This document shows, piece after piece, positions 39,388-48,302 of a stretch of 64,000 bases of DNA. The stretch is taken from contig JANNPX010000029.1 in assembly GCA_031400455.1 (NCBI GenBank), positions 22,507 through 86,506 of the forward strand, read 5' to 3'. The notes beneath the pieces are model-generated. The model was given only the letters and a program-made list of their open reading frames with translations, was not told the DNA's origin and searched no databases. How positions within the stretch are numbered: position 1 is the stretch's first letter; every line of letters begins with the position of its first letter. A program made the position numbers and the translations under genes. This stretch comes from JANXYW01 sp031400455. Lineage in GTDB: Bacteria > Chloroflexota > Dehalococcoidia > DSTF01 > JACRBR01.

Positions 39388-40047
39388 GTGAAGCGAAGGA
39401 CACTCGATTTCATCTTTGCCGGCGGTGGGCTACTGATTGCCGCGCTGCTCGTCATCTTCGGGCTGGTGATGCAGGACCAGTACGATTTCGCCCAGGACTA
39501 CGTCAAAACCGAACTCGGGGCGCAGAAGATCACGTTCGCCGCAGAGCCCAAGCCCGATGAGATCAGCTGGAAGCCCGAATCGAAGTGCCTGACGGAGAAC
39601 GCGGGCAAGCTGATGGAAACCGGCAAGCAGGCCGAGTGCTACGCCAGCTATTACATCGCCCTTCACATGCGGAATTCCGCGAAGGAGGCGTACCCTCCGG
39701 GAACGTACAACGACGACACGTACGCGACAATGGGCGCGAAGCGCACCGCCCTACAGAAGACCTATGACGCGGCGCTGGCGGACAAGGGCGCTACGGATCC
39801 AGCGACCGTCGAAGCCAAGAAGCAGCTCGATGCGGCCACAGGCCTGCGGAGCACCTTCCAGACCGGTGAGACGCTCCGCGGCCTGCTCCTCACGACGTAC
39901 GGATTCAGCATCTTCGGCGACAAGGCCGGGCTTGCGGCGATGATCTGCTTCATCGCGGCGGCGCTGATCGCGGTGCTGTCGGCGGCAGGCTTCGTCCATG
40001 CCTTCCTGACGTCGCCGGACAAGGTGGTCTTGGGGAGCGGGAAGTAG
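39388..40047 (+). CDS. Two-span membrane protein of unknown function
   Basis: 219 residues with an N-terminal membrane segment (about 9-28), an external domain of about 140 residues containing two cysteines (SKCLTENAGK and AECYASYYIA), and a C-terminal membrane segment (about 182-208). The GTG start has GGAGG 7 bases upstream. The external part has a conserved-looking YPPGTYNDDTYATMG. I do not know a named family; similar proteins occur in actinobacteria and Chloroflexota. Confidence 0.8.
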   Translation: MKRRTLDFIFAGGGLLIAALLVIFGLVMQDQYDFAQDYVKTELGAQKITFAAEPKPDEISWKPESKCLTENAGKLMETGKQAECYASYYIALHMRNSAKEAYPPGTYNDDTYATMGAKRTALQKTYDAALADKGATDPATVEAKKQLDAATGLRSTFQTGETLRGLLLTTYGFSIFGDKAGLAAMICFIAAALIAVLSAAGFVHAFLTSPDKVVLGSGK

Positions 40048-40169
40048 ACGCTGCACACGCAGGCGTTCCTGTAACGGCGTCGAACACGCCTCGTGAGTTG
40101 GCCGTATGGGCCGCGCACGAGGCGTGTTCGCATCTGGACTACCAACAAGGGTTGCACTCGCGCGCTAAA

Positions 40170-40380
40170 GGGAGGTCGCTTGAGCGATAGGTCGCTTGAT
40201 TGAGCACACCGAAGGACTGAGAATGCCGTGCGCCCCGTCCTAAGGGCGCAGTGGCGGGGTGGTCGTACTGACGGAGGCGGGGCCTGAAGTGCGACCGCCC
40301 CTTCTTGCCTTTCGGGCAACAAGAAAACTCTCGTAGCGTGGCGGGGAGCGTCCGTGCTGCCGAACGCAACGCTACGAGAG
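40170..40380. other. Stem-loop-rich intergenic region, candidate structured RNA
   Basis: In the 482-base gap between two convergent genes several inverted repeats follow each other: TGCGCCC/GGGCGCA (40229-40250), GGGGTGGTCG/CGACCGCCCC (40256-40301, one wobble pair), a TTGCC/GGCAA hairpin at about 40304-40320, and CTCTCGTAGCGT/ACGCTACGAGAG (40328-40380, 29-base loop). Two copies of GGTCGCTTGA, 16 bases apart, precede them (40174 and 40190). It does not match tmRNA, RNase P, SRP, 5S or the common riboswitches that I could compare by eye. Confidence 0.4.
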
Positions 40381-40529
40381 CATGGGTACTTCTAGTACCT
40401 ATCGCCGACGATTCGCAAGTCGAAACGTACATAACTTCATTACGATCACATTACGCAAGACTGTAGTGCGTAAATCGATGAGCGATCGTGCTTTGGTTCA
40501 GGCTCAGGCGGCGTCGCGGGGCATGACGT

Positions 40530-41180
40530 CTACCGCAGGAACTGGAAGAAGCGCACGCCCGCCTCGAACGGCGGCGGTTCGGCGGTGAGGCGATGCGACC
40601 CGACGCGATAGCTGCGCTCGTCGGATGCGTCGAAGCGCGCCTCCTCGAAGCCGCGTGCGATGAACCAGCGGCAGATCTCCGGCGCCAGGTCGTCGTCGGG
40701 CCTGCCGTAGCGCGTCCAGATCACCGTAGCTCCGGACCCGCACAACATCGGCAGGTGGTTGATCGTGCGCTCGATGTCCTTGTGGCTGATGTTGCCGAAG
40801 ATACCGCACGCCAGCAGGATGTCGGCCGGCGGCACTCCGGCGTAGCTGTCGGTCGTCGACGCGTCGGCGCAGCGCACGCTCACGCCGTCGAGTCCCGCTG
40901 CGCGTGCGCTCGTGCGCGCTGCTTCCGCCAGCGCGTCGTCCAGCTCGACGAGCACGGCGGTGACGTCATGGCGTCGCGGATGCTCGGCCAGCACGCCGAT
41001 CACATCGCGCCCCTGCCCGGCGCACATGCTGGTGATGCGGATCGGCCCCGCCAGCGTGGCGCGCACGTCCAGCGCCGCGCGCACGTGCGCCTGCACAACG
41101 CGCAGCCGCTCCGACAGGCGCGAGTCCGGATCATCGTACGCGGCGTGCCACTGCTGCCAGTTGGTCGAGGCCTCGGTCAC
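40530..41180 (-). CDS. SAM-dependent methyltransferase-like protein
   Basis: The 216-residue protein has a Rossmann methyltransferase core: IRITSMCAGQGRDVIGVLAE (motif I is SMCAGQGRD, with Cys before AGQG), VTAVLVELDDALAE (acidic motif II) and PPADILLACGIFGNIS. The GTG start has AGGAG 6 bases upstream; the longer open frame runs antisense through the tRNA-Cys gene and is rejected. Homologues are common in actinobacteria as uncharacterised class I methyltransferases. Substrate unknown. Confidence 0.82.
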   Translation of the reverse strand: MTEASTNWQQWHAAYDDPDSRLSERLRVVQAHVRAALDVRATLAGPIRITSMCAGQGRDVIGVLAEHPRRHDVTAVLVELDDALAEAARTSARAAGLDGVSVRCADASTTDSYAGVPPADILLACGIFGNISHKDIERTINHLPMLCGSGATVIWTRYGRPDDDLAPEICRWFIARGFEEARFDASDERSYRVGSHRLTAEPPPFEAGVRFFQFLR

Positions 41181-41292
41181 GGGTGCTCCTGGGTGAGACG
41201 CATGAATCGGGTTCGCGCGCGAACACACGTAAATCATCGCCGAAGCGGTCGCCTGCATGCAATGTGATGGCATCGGCTGCCGATAAAGCACG

Positions 41293-41318
41293 AAAGCCGC
41301 TCGACAGTGAGCGGCTTT
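41293..41318 (-). terminator. Terminator downstream of tRNA-Cys
   Basis: AAAGCCGCTC pairs with GAGCGGCTTT around a 6-base loop, 16 bases after the tRNA 3' end on the minus strand. Confidence 0.75.
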
Positions 41319-41333
41319 CGTATCTGGGAACGA

Positions 41334-41407
<74 letters not shown>

Positions 41408-41435
41408 GTTATTCCGCGGGCCGCTTGAATACGAA

Positions 41436-41459
41436 TCCGCCCGGCGGAACTCGGGCGGA
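41436..41459 (-). terminator. Hairpin between the two tRNA genes
   Basis: TCCGCCCG pairs with CGGGCGGA around 8 bases, 18 bases after the tRNA-Leu 3' end. It may be a terminator or a processing element of a common transcript. Confidence 0.45.
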
Positions 41460-41477
41460 CGCGGTCGAATCTGCATG

Positions 41478-41564
41478 TGGTGCCGAGGAGGAGATTTGAA
41501 CTCCTACACCCTTGCGGGCACGGCCCCCTCAAGACCGCGTGTCTGCCTATTCCACCACCTCGGC
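41478..41564 (-). tRNA. tRNA-Leu (anticodon GAG)
   Basis: Read on the minus strand the acceptor GCCGAGG pairs with CCTCGGC, followed by A73 and an encoded CCA. The anticodon stem CGGTC/GGCCG closes the loop TTGAGGG, giving GAG, which reads CUC/CUU. A long variable arm (TGCCCGCAAGGGTG) marks it as class II. Length 87 with CCA. Confidence 0.95.
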
Positions 41565-41646
41565 GCAAGCTGTCGCGTAAGCGCCAGTGCACCAGCAGTA
41601 TAGTCGGTACTTCTCGCGCCGCAAAACACGCCTCCCCGGTACTATG

Positions 41647-41675
41647 GTCGCGCCAGCGAGAGTCGCGCCAGCGAG
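41647..41675 (+). repeat. Two tandem 14-base repeats upstream of the GH9-like gene
   Basis: GTCGCGCCAGCGAG occurs twice, one base apart. A TACTAT hexamer at 41640-41645 just before them could be a -10 box, which would place the repeats at the transcript start; an operator role is a guess. Confidence 0.35.
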
Positions 41676-41706
41676 CGCGCCGCGGCCGTCAGCGAGAGGA
41701 TCGGGC

Positions 41707-43719
41707 ATGCATCGAACGGTGGCGGCGGCGATTCTTGCGGCGCTCATCGTCGCGGGTGCGGCGACGTCCGCGTGCGGCCTCATAGGAGGCGCCGGCACGA
41801 AGGTCGTGATCCCGGCGGACTACCACACCGCCGACCCGACGTACACGCTGCTCTACAGCACCATTGGCTACGAGAGCGCGGCGACGAAGCGCGTGCTGAT
41901 CCGCCAGAACGACACGACCGTCGCGGCCAGCCAGGGCTTTGCCTTCGCCTGGCGTCTGGTCGACGCGAAGGGCTCCGAGGCCGCGGTTGGGCGCGCCGTG
42001 TACGCCGGGACGGGATGGGGCATTCCCGTGTGGGCGGCCGACTTTTCGAAGGTGACGAAGCCCGGCGCGTATCGCTTGGTGGTCGATGCGCCCAGCGTGA
42101 AGCTCGCGACGGACGCGTTTCCGATCGGGCAGTTTCTGATGTTCCAGGCGGCGTTCAAATCGATCGCGCTCGGTAACGCCGCAGCGCGGTCGGCGCCGAT
42201 CGAGCAGGACAACGGCTTCCTCGACAGCAACGAACGCAGCGGCACGGTGTCGGCGCACTCGGACTTCCTTATCGGACTGCTGGAGACGTTCGACCGACGC
42301 CGCGGCGCGCTGACCGAGGCGCAGCGCACGCAGACGCGCGCCGCCATCGACCGCGCCGTCGACTATCTGCTGCTGCTCAGCAACGCCGGCAGCGGTGAGT
42401 TCGTCGGCCAGTCGCTTGCGCGTCCGTACGTCGAAGGTGGGCCTGAGGCCACGGTCGCCGGACTGCGTGGACTCGCGCATTACGCCGCGCTGGCGCAGGA
42501 CGATGCGCCCGAGAAGGCAGACCGCGCGTTGCGCCGCGCGCGCCTCTCCGAGCAATGGCTCAACGCCAACGCGCCCGACGCGTACCCTTCGTCGATGCGC
42601 GCGGTGGTGAGCTACGACATCTACGTCGCACTCGGCGACGACGCGTCGCTCGACCGGGCCGCGGCGTCGCTGCGAGACGCCGTTGGCGCGTACGACCTGC
42701 GGACGATGGATCGCCGCAGCGACGACACGCTCCCGCACTTCGAGGCGCTCTACCGCATGTGGCGCGATTTGCGGCAGCACCCGGAACACGCGTTCTGGGA
42801 AGAGGTCGCTGGCAAGGCCGCCGCGCAGTACAAGGACATGATCGCGCGCAACGCGTTCCAGGTTCTGCCGCCCGGCATCACCGATGAGGAGCAGGGTACA
42901 GATGCTGCGGCTCAGTGGGATCAGGTGGGGACGGTGCCGCCTCCCGGCGACGGGCCGTACGGGTCGATCGGCAACGACTGGTTCCTCGCGCGCGCGGTAG
43001 ACGCCGTGTACCTCGCGCAGATCACCGGCGATGTCGAGTTGGAGAAGGCCGCGACCGCCAGCCTGGCGTGGGTCGGCGGGCTGAACCCCGGGGTGCAGGC
43101 GGAGCGTGTCGTCGGCGGCGATGTGCCGTTGCGGCTGCTGGCGGCGTCGTTCGTCACGGGGCTGGGCGGACGCTCCGTCGCGCCGTGGTCGTCGTGGGAA
43201 TGGCGGCGCACGAAGCCGTTCGCGACGATCGTCAACGGATTTCGCGGCGGCTTCGTGTACGACGATACGCTCGGCGCCGGGAACACGTCGTTGGGCCACG
43301 ACGGCATCTGGTTGTATGCGACCGCCGTGTACGAGGACTATCTCAACCCCACGAAACAGGCGCCACAACTCGGAGCGGACACCGCGCCGGCGGCCGACGG
43401 CGTTCGCCTGACCATCGGCGCACCGTCGGAGTCGGGCGGCGTGCTGAACCTGGCAGTGACGGCGAGTGCGCCCGGGAATGCGGTTGTTGGCGCGAAGGTC
43501 TCGGTTGCCTGGTACGGCGCCGCGTTGCCCGACGTGCCACCGGACGACGTGCTTCGCGTGACGCAGTGCGTTACAGGCGATGCTGGCTCGTGCCTCGTGA
43601 CTCTCGCCGCGGACGCGCTGCCCGTGCGGCGGCCGATCATGGCGGCGGTGACGAACGTCGAAGATCTGCGGCATCCGTTTGACGGTGCGAACGCCCCGGC
43701 TCCCGTCGCCTTTCCGTAA
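41707..43719 (+). CDS. Secreted GH9-like protein with N-terminal CelD_N-type Ig domain
   Basis: 670 residues. A signal peptide with Cys23 (ATSACG, an imperfect lipobox) is followed by an Ig-like domain (about 45-125: VLIRQNDTTVAASQGFAFAW to ADFSKVTKPGAYRLVVDAP), as in the N-terminal domain of family 9 cellulases. A long alpha-helical region (about 130-560) consistent with an (alpha/alpha)6 barrel comes next, then a C-terminal beta domain. The GH9 catalytic DAGD motif is not seen where expected, so hydrolase activity is uncertain. The ATG follows GAGAGGA by 6 bases. Confidence 0.78.
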   Translation: MHRTVAAAILAALIVAGAATSACGLIGGAGTKVVIPADYHTADPTYTLLYSTIGYESAATKRVLIRQNDTTVAASQGFAFAWRLVDAKGSEAAVGRAVYAGTGWGIPVWAADFSKVTKPGAYRLVVDAPSVKLATDAFPIGQFLMFQAAFKSIALGNAAARSAPIEQDNGFLDSNERSGTVSAHSDFLIGLLETFDRRRGALTEAQRTQTRAAIDRAVDYLLLLSNAGSGEFVGQSLARPYVEGGPEATVAGLRGLAHYAALAQDDAPEKADRALRRARLSEQWLNANAPDAYPSSMRAVVSYDIYVALGDDASLDRAAASLRDAVGAYDLRTMDRRSDDTLPHFEALYRMWRDLRQHPEHAFWEEVAGKAAAQYKDMIARNAFQVLPPGITDEEQGTDAAAQWDQVGTVPPPGDGPYGSIGNDWFLARAVDAVYLAQITGDVELEKAATASLAWVGGLNPGVQAERVVGGDVPLRLLAASFVTGLGGRSVAPWSSWEWRRTKPFATIVNGFRGGFVYDDTLGAGNTSLGHDGIWLYATAVYEDYLNPTKQAPQLGADTAPAADGVRLTIGAPSESGGVLNLAVTASAPGNAVVGAKVSVAWYGAALPDVPPDDVLRVTQCVTGDAGSCLVTLAADALPVRRPIMAAVTNVEDLRHPFDGANAPAPVAFP

Positions 43720-43724
43720 CGGTA

Positions 43725-43747
43725 GGAGGGGCGGTAGTCGCCCCTCC
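43725..43747. terminator. Hairpin between convergent genes
   Basis: GGAGGGGCG pairs with CGCCCCTCC around GTAGT, 5 bases after the stop of the GH9-like gene and 11 bases before the end of the penicillin-binding protein gene. It could serve both. Confidence 0.6.
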
Positions 43748-43758
43748 GTGAGTCGCTC

Positions 43759-46551
43759 CTACAAGCCGCCGGCGAAGTCGAGCGTCGGTGTTGGTGTCGG
43801 CGGTCCGGGCGTTGGAGTCTTCGATCCGCCCTTACCCACCGTGACGACGATGAAGTTCGAGAGTTCGCCCCGGACCTTGTCTTCGACGACGACACGCAGC
43901 GTGTACGTGCCGTCGGGCAGCCCGGCGAGGTTCCAGAGCGCCAGCCCACCGCTGGGCTGCGGCGTCTCCGAGCGCACGATCATCTTCCACTCCAGCGGCG
44001 GGTTCCCCAGCCCGTATTCGACGCGGTAGGCGATGAAGTCGGTGGATGTCGCCTGTCCGGTGACCGAGACGTAGAACTTGTCGGTCAGCTTCGCGCCCTG
44101 TTTGGGCGAAGAGATCTGCACGGGCGCCCCACCCGTGCTCCGCTCAGTCGGCGACGTGCCGAGGTTGAGGAACTTCGCCCACTCTTCGTCCTGCACGCGC
44201 ACGAATCCCTGCACGCTGTCTGGGATGGCGAGGCCAAAGCGCTCCTGCACGAATTGCGATGGCGTCAGTTCCGTGGCGATCTTGCCGTCGCGGATATCGA
44301 CCTTCACTTTCCGCCACCAGTCGTCATCCTTCTTCGGCGCGGTCGCGTCGGGCAGCAAGTTCTTCACCTTGCGACCGCACACTGTGCTGGCCTTCAGTCC
44401 GGACGGCGTACACGTGTCGACGGTCGACAGGCCGGGCGGGCGCGTGAATTCTGTGGCGGGTGTATCGACGAGCGCGGCGATCATGAAGTCGCGCACAGCG
44501 CGATAGGAGATCGACGTCGACGTGATGTTGTGCACAGGCGAGTTGTCTGCGTTCCCCGCCCAGACGCCAACGACGAGATCGGGCGTATAGCCGTACGTCC
44601 ACGTCTCGCCGATGTCGCGGCTGTCCTCGAACGGCTCGCTCGTTCCCGTCTTGACGCCCCACGGCCGGCCAATGGTCAGCGCGCCGCAGCCGTACGTGAT
44701 GCAGAACGCGCTCGGGTCGGAAAGGATGCTCGTGATCTGGTACGCGTTCTGCGGCTCGACGACCTTCTCTTCCTGCACCTTGACCCGGTGGTCCTCGGTC
44801 TGCGGATACAGAACGTCGCCATTCTGTCGGGTGATCTGGAGGATCGAGACGGGATCGAGTTTCCGGTTGCCCTCGTCGAGCGTCAGGGATGTCGGCACGC
44901 CGCGCATGACGCCGTTCGCCGCGAGCACGCTGTAGGCGTACGCGACATCCACCAACTTCACGTCGATGCCGCCGACGGTAATCGACGGGCCGAAGCCGCG
45001 GCCGTCGAGGCCCGTGATGCCGAACTTCTTGTACTCCGCCGCGACGTTGTCGATGCCAACGCTGGCCGCGACCTTCACGGCGGGAATGTTCAGCGAGTTG
45101 CCGAGCGCATCCTTCGCGCTGATCGGCCCGTGGAAGTCGCCGCTGGGGTTGCGCGGCGTAAACGTCTTGTCGTCCTGGTCGGGGAAGCTCACAGGCGTGT
45201 CGAGAATCTCCGTGGCGGGGCCCCAGCCGAGGCGCTCGAACGCGGCGATGTAGGTGAACGGCTTGAGGGTCGACCCCGGAGAGTTGAATGAACTGGCGTT
45301 GTCGTTGCGGCCCTCGATGTCGTCGCGGAAGTAGTCGCGCGATCCGACGTACGTCAGGATCTCCGACGTGCGCGGGTCGATGGCGACAAGCGCGCCGTTG
45401 TGTGCGTCGGACGAATCCTCGAATTCGCCGATCCAGGTCTCAAGCGACTCCTGGGCGAGGTCCTGCAGCTCGAGGTCGATGGTCGTCGTCACGCGCAGCC
45501 CGCCGCGATACAGCGCTTCTCCGCCGTAAAGGCGCTCGAGTTGCGGCTGGATGTATTCGAACACCCAGTGCGGCGCCCGGACGGGGAAGCGCTGTGCAAC
45601 GATGTTCAGCGTCGTGGCGGTCGAGATGTAGAAGGCAGTGTCCGTTGCATCGGCGGTTGCGCCGTCCTGGTTGACCTGAAAGCGCGAGGCCGGCAGCTTC
45701 TGGCCGTCTGACTCGACTTCCACGCGCGAACGCGTGCGCATCAGGCGCAGCACTTCGTCGCGGCGCTGGGTCGCTGCTTCGGGATGGTTGACCGGGTCGT
45801 AGCACGACGGGCAGGCGGGGATGCCGGCGAGCATCGCGGCTTCTGGCAGCGTCAGATCCTTCGCGTGCTTGCCGAAGTAGCCCATCGATGCCGCCTCGAC
45901 GCCGTTGTAGAGCCCGCCGTACGAGATCTGGTTCAGGTACCACTCGAGGATCTGGTTCTTCGAGTAGCGATCCGAGAGTTCGATGGCGTAGACGGTCTCC
46001 TTAAGCTTGCGCTTGTACGAGCGCTCGTAGCGCTCCTCCGGCGGGATATACACGTTGCGCACGAGCTGCTGCGTAATCGAGCTTCCGCCGGTGGTGTTCG
46101 CGGCGTCGGCGTCGCGCAGGCGCAGCGTTTCCAGTCCGGCGCGCACGAGGCCGCGTGTGTTGACGCCGGGGTTCGACCAGAAGCTCGCGTCTTCTGTCGA
46201 GACAGTGGCTGCGATCATCCAGGGCGAGATCTCGTCGAGCCTCACGGGCGAGCGCAGTCCGGATCGGTCGTCGACGTACTCATATAGAAGGTTGCCTTTG
46301 CGGTCGAAGATCTGGGCGCCGCCCGAAGGCTGCTGCGAGATCACTCTATCTGGCGGCTCGAGCCCGCTGGCGTACGAGCGGTAGACGCCGTATCCGGTAG
46401 CACCGGCGATGGCGAGCCCGATGATGCCGATGCCTGCGAGGCCGAGCATGATTTGTGCCCAGCGGGGCGTGGATGAGCCGTTGCCGTTGCCGCGCTTGTG
46501 GCTGCGCAGCCGGTTCCTTAACAGGCGCTTGGTGGCGGAGTTCCCTGCCAA
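43759..46551 (-). CDS. Class A penicillin-binding protein (transglycosylase/transpeptidase)
   Basis: The 930-residue bifunctional murein synthase is membrane anchored at about 32-54. The glycosyltransferase 51 domain has Glu120 in STEDASFW and GGSSITQQLVRN at 155-166. The transpeptidase domain has Ser427-x-x-Lys430 (GSTLKPF), Ser486-x-Asn488 and Lys634-Thr-Gly. The C-terminal 200 residues add an Ig/FnIII-like domain and a Thr-Pro tail. The start is TTG, 5 bases after GGAGG; that Shine-Dalgarno sequence overlaps the stop of the upstream methyltransferase gene, so translation is probably coupled. Similar to PBP1A-type proteins. Confidence 0.95.
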   Translation of the reverse strand: MAGNSATKRLLRNRLRSHKRGNGNGSSTPRWAQIMLGLAGIGIIGLAIAGATGYGVYRSYASGLEPPDRVISQQPSGGAQIFDRKGNLLYEYVDDRSGLRSPVRLDEISPWMIAATVSTEDASFWSNPGVNTRGLVRAGLETLRLRDADAANTTGGSSITQQLVRNVYIPPEERYERSYKRKLKETVYAIELSDRYSKNQILEWYLNQISYGGLYNGVEAASMGYFGKHAKDLTLPEAAMLAGIPACPSCYDPVNHPEAATQRRDEVLRLMRTRSRVEVESDGQKLPASRFQVNQDGATADATDTAFYISTATTLNIVAQRFPVRAPHWVFEYIQPQLERLYGGEALYRGGLRVTTTIDLELQDLAQESLETWIGEFEDSSDAHNGALVAIDPRTSEILTYVGSRDYFRDDIEGRNDNASSFNSPGSTLKPFTYIAAFERLGWGPATEILDTPVSFPDQDDKTFTPRNPSGDFHGPISAKDALGNSLNIPAVKVAASVGIDNVAAEYKKFGITGLDGRGFGPSITVGGIDVKLVDVAYAYSVLAANGVMRGVPTSLTLDEGNRKLDPVSILQITRQNGDVLYPQTEDHRVKVQEEKVVEPQNAYQITSILSDPSAFCITYGCGALTIGRPWGVKTGTSEPFEDSRDIGETWTYGYTPDLVVGVWAGNADNSPVHNITSTSISYRAVRDFMIAALVDTPATEFTRPPGLSTVDTCTPSGLKASTVCGRKVKNLLPDATAPKKDDDWWRKVKVDIRDGKIATELTPSQFVQERFGLAIPDSVQGFVRVQDEEWAKFLNLGTSPTERSTGGAPVQISSPKQGAKLTDKFYVSVTGQATSTDFIAYRVEYGLGNPPLEWKMIVRSETPQPSGGLALWNLAGLPDGTYTLRVVVEDKVRGELSNFIVVTVGKGGSKTPTPGPPTPTPTLDFAGGL

Positions 46552-46560
46552 CGCTTCCTC

Positions 46561-47334
46561 CTACCTCTTCCCGATCCCCTCGGCCGGCGCGGCGTCCGCA
46601 GCCGGTAGCTTCTCGAGCACAACGAAGTGCGAGAGTCCGAAGACCCTCAGCGGCGTGCGCTCGGCACGGTACAGCCCCGTACGCAGAGCCCGCCCCAACC
46701 ACTTGCGGCGGGCGATGATGTTGTCGAAGCCCGGGTACACATATGTCTCAACGTTCACGCGTGCCCGCAGGTTCCGGTACGTGCGGCGCATGCCTCCCTT
46801 GGTGTACGCACGAGCATGCGGCACCAGTTTGTTCCGCAGCGGATCCGGCAGCCAGTTGATGAACGGGATGTTGCCGAAGACGAACTTCGAGCCCAGGTAG
46901 ATGCCGTGCGTCTCGAACGGGTAGAGCCGGTTCGGCGCATAGATGACGATGTGGCCGCCGGGCCGGATGACGCGCAGCGCCTCGGCGACCGTCGCAGCGT
47001 CGTCGCGGACGTGCTCGATGACCTCGTTCAGCACGACGACGTCGAACGCCTCATCCCGGAATGGCAGCGTCTCGCTGGTGGAGAGCATGAGGCCGGGCGT
47101 CGTTTGCGCGCCTTCACGCAGGCGCTTCGCGTCGATATCGATGCCGTAGACCCGGTCGCTGAACTCACGGAACTTCCGCACGTAGACGCCCAGCCCGCAG
47201 CCGATATCGAGAATGCGCGCGCCTTCCAGCGGCGCGAAGTGGCGGATGAGGTTGAGCCGGCGGTCCTGTCCGAACCGCCATACGAAGCTTGGGTTCCCGA
47301 GGGCGACTTCGGCCTTGTCGGGCGCTGTGACCAT
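46561..47334 (-). CDS. Class I SAM-dependent methyltransferase
   Basis: The 257-residue Methyltransf_11-type enzyme has motif I ARILDIGCGLGVYVRKF, motif II YGIDID, and later FDVVVLNEVIEHV and RVIRPGGHIVIYAPNR. The chosen ATG (MVTAPDKAEV) has GGAAGG 6 bases upstream; an in-frame start nine codons earlier does not. The C-terminal part has a membrane-proximal look (FGNIPFINWLPDPLRNKLVP), as in sugar/lipid-modifying methyltransferases. It is directly upstream of the penicillin-binding protein gene, which may suggest an envelope substrate, but this is inference. Confidence 0.85.
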   Translation of the reverse strand: MVTAPDKAEVALGNPSFVWRFGQDRRLNLIRHFAPLEGARILDIGCGLGVYVRKFREFSDRVYGIDIDAKRLREGAQTTPGLMLSTSETLPFRDEAFDVVVLNEVIEHVRDDAATVAEALRVIRPGGHIVIYAPNRLYPFETHGIYLGSKFVFGNIPFINWLPDPLRNKLVPHARAYTKGGMRRTYRNLRARVNVETYVYPGFDNIIARRKWLGRALRTGLYRAERTPLRVFGLSHFVVLEKLPAADAAPAEGIGKR

Positions 47335-47381
47335 GTGTCCTTCCAATGACCCTGCCAACATCGATCGTACCAGATGGCGGC

Positions 47382-47463
47382 AGCCGCCTACATGACAGAA
47401 CGGTAAAGAATGGCTCGCGGGCGGCGCAGCGCGTATCAGGCAAGTGCCTCTGCGGGATCGACG
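47382..47463. repeat. 82-base direct repeat, left copy, with an MFS gene remnant
   Basis: It matches 48221-48302 at 79 of 82 bases. The right copy includes the last 28 coding bases of the MFS gene. In this left copy the same frame reads VDPAEALA then TGA on the minus strand, against VDPAEALP then TGA in the intact gene. Two of the three differences are synonymous. It is best read as the surviving 3' end of a former second copy of the MFS gene. Confidence 0.85.
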
Positions 47464-47520
47464 TTCGCGATTGCGAATTCCACAAGGTGCCGCACATTGC
47501 TCGGCCTCACAGACGAGGCC

Positions 47521-47526
47521 TAGTAT
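47521..47526 (+). promoter_or_regulatory. Putative leaderless -10 element of the GNAT gene
   Basis: TAGTAT ends 8 bases before the ATG at 47535; no Shine-Dalgarno sequence is present. Confidence 0.5.
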
Positions 47527-47534
47527 GGCATGTC

Positions 47535-48167
47535 ATGAGTACGGAGCTGACTTTCTCCCCGTCGACCGCCGCTGACTCGGATCTGCTCGCGGATCTTGTT
47601 CTTGGCGAGCCAAACCAAGAGAGCACGCGGGTCGCCATGCGCCTGTATGGCCTCCGGCGCATCGAAGATGCACGGACCGTATTCAGGATTGTCTGGCGCG
47701 CGGGCGGAAACTGGCGTGAGAGCACAATCGCGCGAGATGGTGAGCGCGTAGTCGGCGTCGTCCAGACACAGCAAACGGAACGGTCGTCCGCGCGCGTGAC
47801 GCCGCGCGTCGCGCTCGCCGTTCTGTTGGCACTGGGACCGGTGAGATCTCTGCGGCTGCCGTCCCGACTTCGACTGCAGAAGCGAGTAAGTCCCAAGAAG
47901 CCTCCGAACGCCTATGTGGTATCCGAGGTCCATGTGCTGCCCGCGTTCCGAGGCCGGGGGTTTGGTGCGGAGCTGCTCGCGTTTGCCGAGCGAGAAGCGC
48001 GAGCCAGCGGATTCCGCTCCATCGCGCTCCATACGCTCACGACGAATCCGGCCCAACATCTGTATCGGCGCTGCGGCTTCGAGATCGTTGAGACGCTTAC
48101 CGACCCCGAATTCCTACGCATCACAGGTGCCGAGGGAAACGTGTTGATGGTGGAGCAGCTTGATTGA
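47535..48167 (+). CDS. GNAT-family N-acetyltransferase
   Basis: The 210-residue acyl-CoA-dependent acetyltransferase has motif A VLPAFRGRGFGAELLAFAE (RGxGxG binds the CoA pyrophosphate) and motif B TNPAQHLYRRCGFE. The N-terminal half is less typical. The gene stands alone on the plus strand between leftward genes and is bracketed by the two 82-base direct repeats, so it arrived or was left there by a rearrangement. Substrate unknown. Confidence 0.88.
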   Translation: MSTELTFSPSTAADSDLLADLVLGEPNQESTRVAMRLYGLRRIEDARTVFRIVWRAGGNWRESTIARDGERVVGVVQTQQTERSSARVTPRVALAVLLALGPVRSLRLPSRLRLQKRVSPKKPPNAYVVSEVHVLPAFRGRGFGAELLAFAEREARASGFRSIALHTLTTNPAQHLYRRCGFEIVETLTDPEFLRITGAEGNVLMVEQLD

Positions 48168-48220
48168 CGTAGGGCCGCGCCTTGTCTGACTGACACCTCA
48201 GACGCGTTCCGCGTGTCGCG

Positions 48221-48302
48221 AGCCGCCTACATGACAGAACGGTAAAGAATGGCTCGCGGGCGGCGCAGCGCGTATCAGGGAAGCGCTTCTGCGGGATCGA
48301 CG
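48221..48302. repeat. 82-base direct repeat, right copy
   Basis: It matches 47382-47463 with three mismatches. Bases 48275-48302 are the end of the MFS coding region; 48221-48274 are its downstream flank. Confidence 0.85.

Noticed and set aside
40205..40225. CTGAGA in the stem-loop region taken as a thiamine (TPP) riboswitch core
   Set aside because: The other conserved TPP element (GAACCTGAT-like) is missing and no thiamine gene follows.
39762..40322. Minus-strand frame over the stem-loop region
   Set aside because: It runs antisense through the 39388 gene and across hairpins, with no Shine-Dalgarno sequence or conserved pattern.
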